Of a stretch of DNA of 9,011 bases, positions 6,028 through 9,011 are shown piece after piece. Position 1 is the stretch's first letter, and every line of letters starts with the position of its first letter. Where the stretch lies: positions 1 to 9,011 of the forward strand of contig JAFGPH010000196.1 in assembly GCA_016926135.1 (NCBI GenBank), in the 5' to 3' direction. This stretch comes from Deltaproteobacteria bacterium (GTDB lineage Bacteria > Desulfobacterota > DSM-4660 > Desulfatiglandales > HGW-15). The position numbers were made by a program, and so were the translations under genes. Below the pieces are notes generated by a model. It was given only the letters and a program-made list of their open reading frames with translations. It ran no database searches and had not been told where the DNA came from.

Positions 6028-6855
6028 CTATCCCTTGATCGCCCCGGCCGAGAGGCCCGTCACAATGCGTCGCTGGAAGATGAGCACCATGAGCACGAGG
6101 GGCATGGTCGTGATGAAGGACGCCGCTCCGATTTCACCCCAGGGGATCGTGTGCTCCCCCTGGAACAGGGCGATTCCCACGGGCATGGTTTGCTTCGCGG
6201 GATCCGTCATGATTAGGAGGGCAAGGAAGAACTCGTTCCACGCATAGATGAAGCACAGGATGGCCGAGGTGAAGAGCCCCGGCGCGGAGAGGGGCAGGAT
6301 GACGCGCACCAGTGCACCGAGCCTGCTGCAGCCGTCCACCCGGGCCGCCCATTCCAGTTCTTCGGGCATCTCCCTGAAAAATACCGCGAGGATCCAGACG
6401 GCCAGGGGAAGCGTGAGGGCCACGTAGGGGAGCACGAGCCCTTGATAAGTGTTGAGCCAGCCCATGGCACGCAGGAAGCGCCACACAGGGCCGGCGATGG
6501 CGATCTGAGGGAACATGGCACAGCTCAGGATGCCCATGAGAATGGGCCGTGCCGGCCCGGCCGGAAGCCTCGAAAGACCGTAGCCTGCCAGGGTGGCCAG
6601 GGACAGGGTGACCAGCGTAGTCGATCCGGCCACGATGACCGAATTCCCCAGGTAACGGAAGAGATCGTAGCGCGTCACGGCGGAACGGAAGAAATCCAGG
6701 GAGAAGGCTGGCCAGAACTGGGGAGGCACGGCGGTCAACTGGGTCTGGGTCTTGAAGGCGGAGGAGACGAAGAGCAGGAAAGGGATCAGGGAAAAGAGCG
6801 CGGCCAGAACGACCCCGACCCCCAGTCCTGCACGGGCAAGAACACTGCGCCTCAT
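6028..6855 (-). CDS. Carbohydrate ABC importer permease, MalG/UgpE type
   Basis: This 275-residue inner-membrane protein is the second CUT1 permease. It begins MRRSVLARAGLGVG with a first hydrophobic helix at about 10-32, and several further segments (roughly 70-95, 105-123, 139-160, 195-217, 243-262), consistent with six helices. The EAA coupling loop is clear at 165-193: EELEWAARVDGCS followed by VILPLSAPG. This loop docks into the ATPase. The start at 6855 is chosen because its ATG overlaps the TGA of the upstream permease (ATGA), indicating translational coupling. The frame stays open up to 7374, but that extension is an off-frame reading of the other permease gene and has no membrane-protein character. 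Confidence 0.95.
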   Translation of the reverse strand: MRRSVLARAGLGVGVVLAALFSLIPFLLFVSSAFKTQTQLTAVPPQFWPAFSLDFFRSAVTRYDLFRYLGNSVIVAGSTTLVTLSLATLAGYGLSRLPAGPARPILMGILSCAMFPQIAIAGPVWRFLRAMGWLNTYQGLVLPYVALTLPLAVWILAVFFREMPEELEWAARVDGCSRLGALVRVILPLSAPGLFTSAILCFIYAWNEFFLALLIMTDPAKQTMPVGIALFQGEHTIPWGEIGAASFITTMPLVLMVLIFQRRIVTGLSAGAIKG

Positions 6856-7739
6856 ACCCGCGCCTCCAGCATTCTCCGGCCTGCCATTCGAACATAGGCC
6901 ACGGAAAGGATCAGAATCATCACGAATATGCCTACGGAGAGGGCTGACCCGTAACCCATCCATCCCTCCACGAACATCTTCTTGTAGGCGTAGAGCTGGA
7001 GCACGTTGGTGGCATCGGCCGGCCCCCCCTGGGTCATCACAAAGGCCAGATCGAATACCCGGAAGGCATCGATGCTCCGGAAGAGAAGGGCGATGAGGAG
7101 GGCCGGACGGATAAGAGGCCAGGTGATGTGGCGGAAGCGCCCCCACACCCCTGCACCGTCCACCTTTCCCGCCTGGTAGACTTCCTCGGGGATCACCTGG
7201 AGCCCTGCCAGGATGAGCAGGGTCGCAAAGGAGGAAGTTTTCCACACGTCCGCCGTGATGATCGAAAGAAGCGCGGTTCCGGGCAGGGCCAGCCAGGGGA
7301 TGTAGCGACCGGTCTCCGTGCCGAAGAGGGCGTAATTGATCATCCCATAGGCGTCGTTCAGGAGGAAGCGCCACATCTGGGCCGACACGACGGTCGGCAC
7401 GGCCCAGGGAATCAGGACGCAGGCGCGTAACGCGCCCCTGCCGGGGAACCGCTGATGGATCAAGAGGGCCAGGAGGAGACCCAGCAGGAGTTCAAGGAAG
7501 GTGGTGGTCCCTACAAAGACAAGGGTCACCCAGAAGGAATGGCGCGCCACAGGGTCCCGGAGGAGTTCTCCGTAGTTCTCAAGACCCACGAAGAGGCCCT
7601 GCAACTGAGGCAGGCCGATGACGAAGCGGTGGAAGCTCAGCACCACGGATTGGGCAATGGGCGCGGCAATAAAGCAGAGCAGGATGAGCAGGACGGGGGC
7701 AAGCAGCGCGAGGTAGAATTTCGAGCTTCTCTCCATCAT
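6852..7739 (-). CDS. Carbohydrate ABC importer permease, MalF/UgpA/ThuF type
   Basis: This 295-residue protein is the first CUT1 permease. The N-terminal helix (8-35, ending APIAQSVVLSF) is typical of the family, and further hydrophobic segments are at about 70-95, 105-125, 152-182, 211-221 and 264-285. The EAA loop is at 185-214 (EEVYQAGKVDGAGVWGRF, then WPLIRP). After it, LIALLFRSIDAFRVFDLAFV followed by MTQGGPADAT resembles permeases of trehalose/maltose-type importers such as SugA and ThuF. The ATG at 7739 overlaps the binding-protein stop codon (ATGA); a second ATG follows immediately at 7736. It has no long periplasmic insertion like that of enterobacterial MalF. It forms the transmembrane pore with the downstream permease. 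Confidence 0.95.
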   Translation of the reverse strand: MMERSSKFYLALLAPVLLILLCFIAAPIAQSVVLSFHRFVIGLPQLQGLFVGLENYGELLRDPVARHSFWVTLVFVGTTTFLELLLGLLLALLIHQRFPGRGALRACVLIPWAVPTVVSAQMWRFLLNDAYGMINYALFGTETGRYIPWLALPGTALLSIITADVWKTSSFATLLILAGLQVIPEEVYQAGKVDGAGVWGRFRHITWPLIRPALLIALLFRSIDAFRVFDLAFVMTQGGPADATNVLQLYAYKKMFVEGWMGYGSALSVGIFVMILILSVAYVRMAGRRMLEARV

Positions 7740-9011
7740 GGTTTGATCGACGCACCCATACGATAGAGTCTCTCGATCCTCTCCGAGGCCTTTGCGGCCA
7801 TACCCGGATAGTCAAATCCCTTTTGCACGATGGCCTGGCTGAAAAACCGCTGGAGTTCCTGGCTGATCATCGGATAGACCGGGGACAGGGGCCTGGGCCT
7901 TGCGGCCTCCAGCGCAGGGAGGAGGGCCTTCAAATGGGCCTTTTTCTCCATCACTTCAGGGTCTTCGTAGATCGCCCTGCGCGCAGGGGCCAGGCTCGCC
8001 TCCACGGCCAGGGTCTTCTGGGCCCCCTCGGAGGTCATGAACCGGACAAAGCGCCAGGCATCTTCCTGGTGCCTGGACCAGCGGCTGATGCCGAATTGCC
8101 ATCCACCCAGGGTGGATACCGGTTTCTTCCCGGGAAAGGCTGGAAGGGCGCCGACACCGACCCGTCCCGCCACCCTGGATTTCCCGGGGTCATTTGCCAC
8201 GTCCCAGGCATAGGGCCAGTTTCGGTGGAACACGGCCTTGCCCTGCAGGAAGAGGTCCAGCGATTCAGGCTCTTCATAGTTGACCACACCCAGTGGGGAG
8301 GCATTCCCGACGATCTGATCCCGCACAAAGGCGATTGCCTCGCGCACGGCTTGTTCTGCGAGTAGGCCCCGGCCGCTCTCGGGGTCCAGGACCCTTCCCC
8401 CGTTCGACCGGATGAATTCCAGCACGTTGCAGACCAAGCCCTCGTACTGCTTGAACTGGGCGCTGTAGATGTAGAGCCCGGACCCGCCTTCCCCCTTCCG
8501 GATGGTCCTTCCCTGCTCCAGCATCTCCTCCCATGAGCACGGCGGGCTGAGGTGGTACTTCTTCAAAAGGTCCTCCCGGTAGTAGAGCAGCCCCGCCGCC
8601 ACATAGCACGGCACGCCGTAAATCTTGCCTCCGTAGGTTAAGGCCGTGACGGGCCCGCGCAGGAACGGCTCCCGTTCGGCGGCCGCGAATCGGCTCGAAA
8701 GATCCAGTGCCCAACCGGCGCTGGCAAACTCCGGCGGCCAGATCACGTCCATGAAGAACACGTCCACGGAAGGGTCCCGGTTCTTGAGCCGCTGGGTCAG
8801 GATGGCGTGGTAATCCGTGGAGGAATGGGGGCCCACCTGGACCTGTACCCGGATGCCGGGGTGCCGGGCCTCGAAGCCCTTGATGAGCCGCTGCCAGATT
8901 TCAGGCTGGTTGGGCTTCCAGGTGAGGAAGACGATACTAGCCGTCTCTTCGCCCAGCGCGGGTCGCGGGCCGATTCCAGCCTGGATTAGTGCCCCAAGGA
9001 AAAAAATAACA
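7736..9011 (-). CDS. Extracellular family 1 solute-binding protein of a sugar ABC importer, 5' end off the window
   Basis: The reading frame is open from the window edge at 9011 and encodes 424 visible residues; only a few N-terminal codons are missing. The first visible part, VIFFLGALIQAGIGPRPALG, is the remainder of a signal peptide with likely cleavage after ALG. No lipobox cysteine is seen, so a soluble periplasmic protein is likely. The mature chain starts EETASIVFLTWKPNQPEIW and carries FEARHPGIRVQVQV, VDVFFMDVIWPPEFASAGWA, LTYGGKIYGVPCYVAAGLLY YR, KQYEGLVCNVLEFI with SNGGRVLD, KAVFHRNWPYAW and a C-terminal helix bundle. The VIWPPEFA, YEGL.CN.LE and RNWPYAW stretches resemble ThuE/LpqY/maltose-trehalose binding proteins, which hints at a disaccharide. 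A GTG at 8836 could be taken as a start but would remove the signal peptide and the first strand. It is first in the operon and probably the most highly expressed gene. Confidence 0.94.
   Translation of the reverse strand, partial: VIFFLGALIQAGIGPRPALGEETASIVFLTWKPNQPEIWQRLIKGFEARHPGIRVQVQVGPHSSTDYHAILTQRLKNRDPSVDVFFMDVIWPPEFASAGWALDLSSRFAAAEREPFLRGPVTALTYGGKIYGVPCYVAAGLLYYREDLLKKYHLSPPCSWEEMLEQGRTIRKGEGGSGLYIYSAQFKQYEGLVCNVLEFIRSNGGRVLDPESGRGLLAEQAVREAIAFVRDQIVGNASPLGVVNYEEPESLDLFLQGKAVFHRNWPYAWDVANDPGKSRVAGRVGVGALPAFPGKKPVSTLGGWQFGISRWSRHQEDAWRFVRFMTSEGAQKTLAVEASLAPARRAIYEDPEVMEKKAHLKALLPALEAARPRPLSPVYPMISQELQRFFSQAIVQKGFDYPGMAAKASERIERLYRMGASIKP

Noticed and set aside
6856..7374. Long N-terminal extension of the second permease
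   Set aside because: Off-frame reading of the first permease gene; the ATGA overlap at 6852-6855 marks the true start.
7823..8365. 180-codon plus-strand frame opposite the binding-protein gene
   Set aside because: No recognisable domain; antisense to a clear solute-binding protein.
7736..8836. Binding protein starting at GTG 8836
   Set aside because: The same frame stays open to the window edge and encodes a signal peptide and the first beta strand of the family, so the true start is upstream of this window.
1..9011. CRISPR array, tRNA/rRNA gene, insertion sequence, phage or defence genes
   Set aside because: No regularly spaced repeats, no cloverleaf-like or rRNA segments noticed, and no transposase, integrase or nuclease motifs in any credible frame.

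Overview
The window is GC-rich, densely coding DNA from a Gram-negative bacterium. The gene repertoire best fits a Desulfobacterota (deltaproteobacterium-like) genome: an sCache_2 methyl-accepting chemotaxis protein, an excisionase-type HTH–cysteine cluster–PAS regulator, a DUF2889-like fragment, a DUF1846 protein and a NimA-like flavoprotein. The solute-binding protein has a signal peptide without a visible lipobox, which fits a periplasmic protein. The taxonomic call is an inference from these families, not from a marker gene. No RNA gene, CRISPR array, insertion sequence or integrase was seen.

Layout. (1) 1-449, minus: 3'-truncated pyridoxamine-5'-phosphate-oxidase-like (NimA-like) flavoprotein. 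(2) 450-663: divergent intergenic region with a candidate promoter on each strand, a dyad between the two -35 elements, and a GC-rich leader carrying a possible 9-codon ORF. (3) 664-2181, plus: full-length DUF1846/UPF0371 protein of unassigned function with a P-loop-like glycine motif. (4) 2174-3853, minus: transmembrane chemoreceptor that overlaps the DUF1846 gene tail-to-tail by 8 nt. (5) 3929-4672, minus: one-component regulator (HTH, Cys cluster, PAS). (6) 4691-4918, minus: small ORF that looks like the N-terminal third of a DUF2889 protein ending in a four-cysteine tail; two overlapping inverted repeats and a candidate promoter for the regulator lie inside it. (7) 4940-9011, minus: sugar ABC importer operon in transcription order binding protein (5' end off the window), permease MalF/UgpA type, permease MalG/UgpE type, ATPase MalK/UgpC type. 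Junctions are 4-nt ATGA overlaps twice, then an 8-nt gap.

How it works together. The four ABC genes form a complete CUT1-type importer; features of the binding protein and first permease resemble trehalose/maltose-type systems, but the substrate is not proven. Downstream on the same strand, with gaps of only 21, 18 and 75 nt, come the DUF2889-like fragment, the HTH-Cys-PAS regulator and the chemoreceptor, so read-through could connect uptake, regulation and chemotaxis. The inverted repeats upstream of the regulator suggest it also has its own, perhaps autoregulated, promoter. The DUF1846 gene and the NimA-like gene form a separate divergent pair.

The items most worth a second look are the HTH-Cys-PAS regulator with its nested inverted repeats, the truncated DUF2889-like ORF with a CxxC-CxxC tail, and the orphan DUF1846 protein with its degenerate P-loop. 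None of these establishes a new system from sequence alone.
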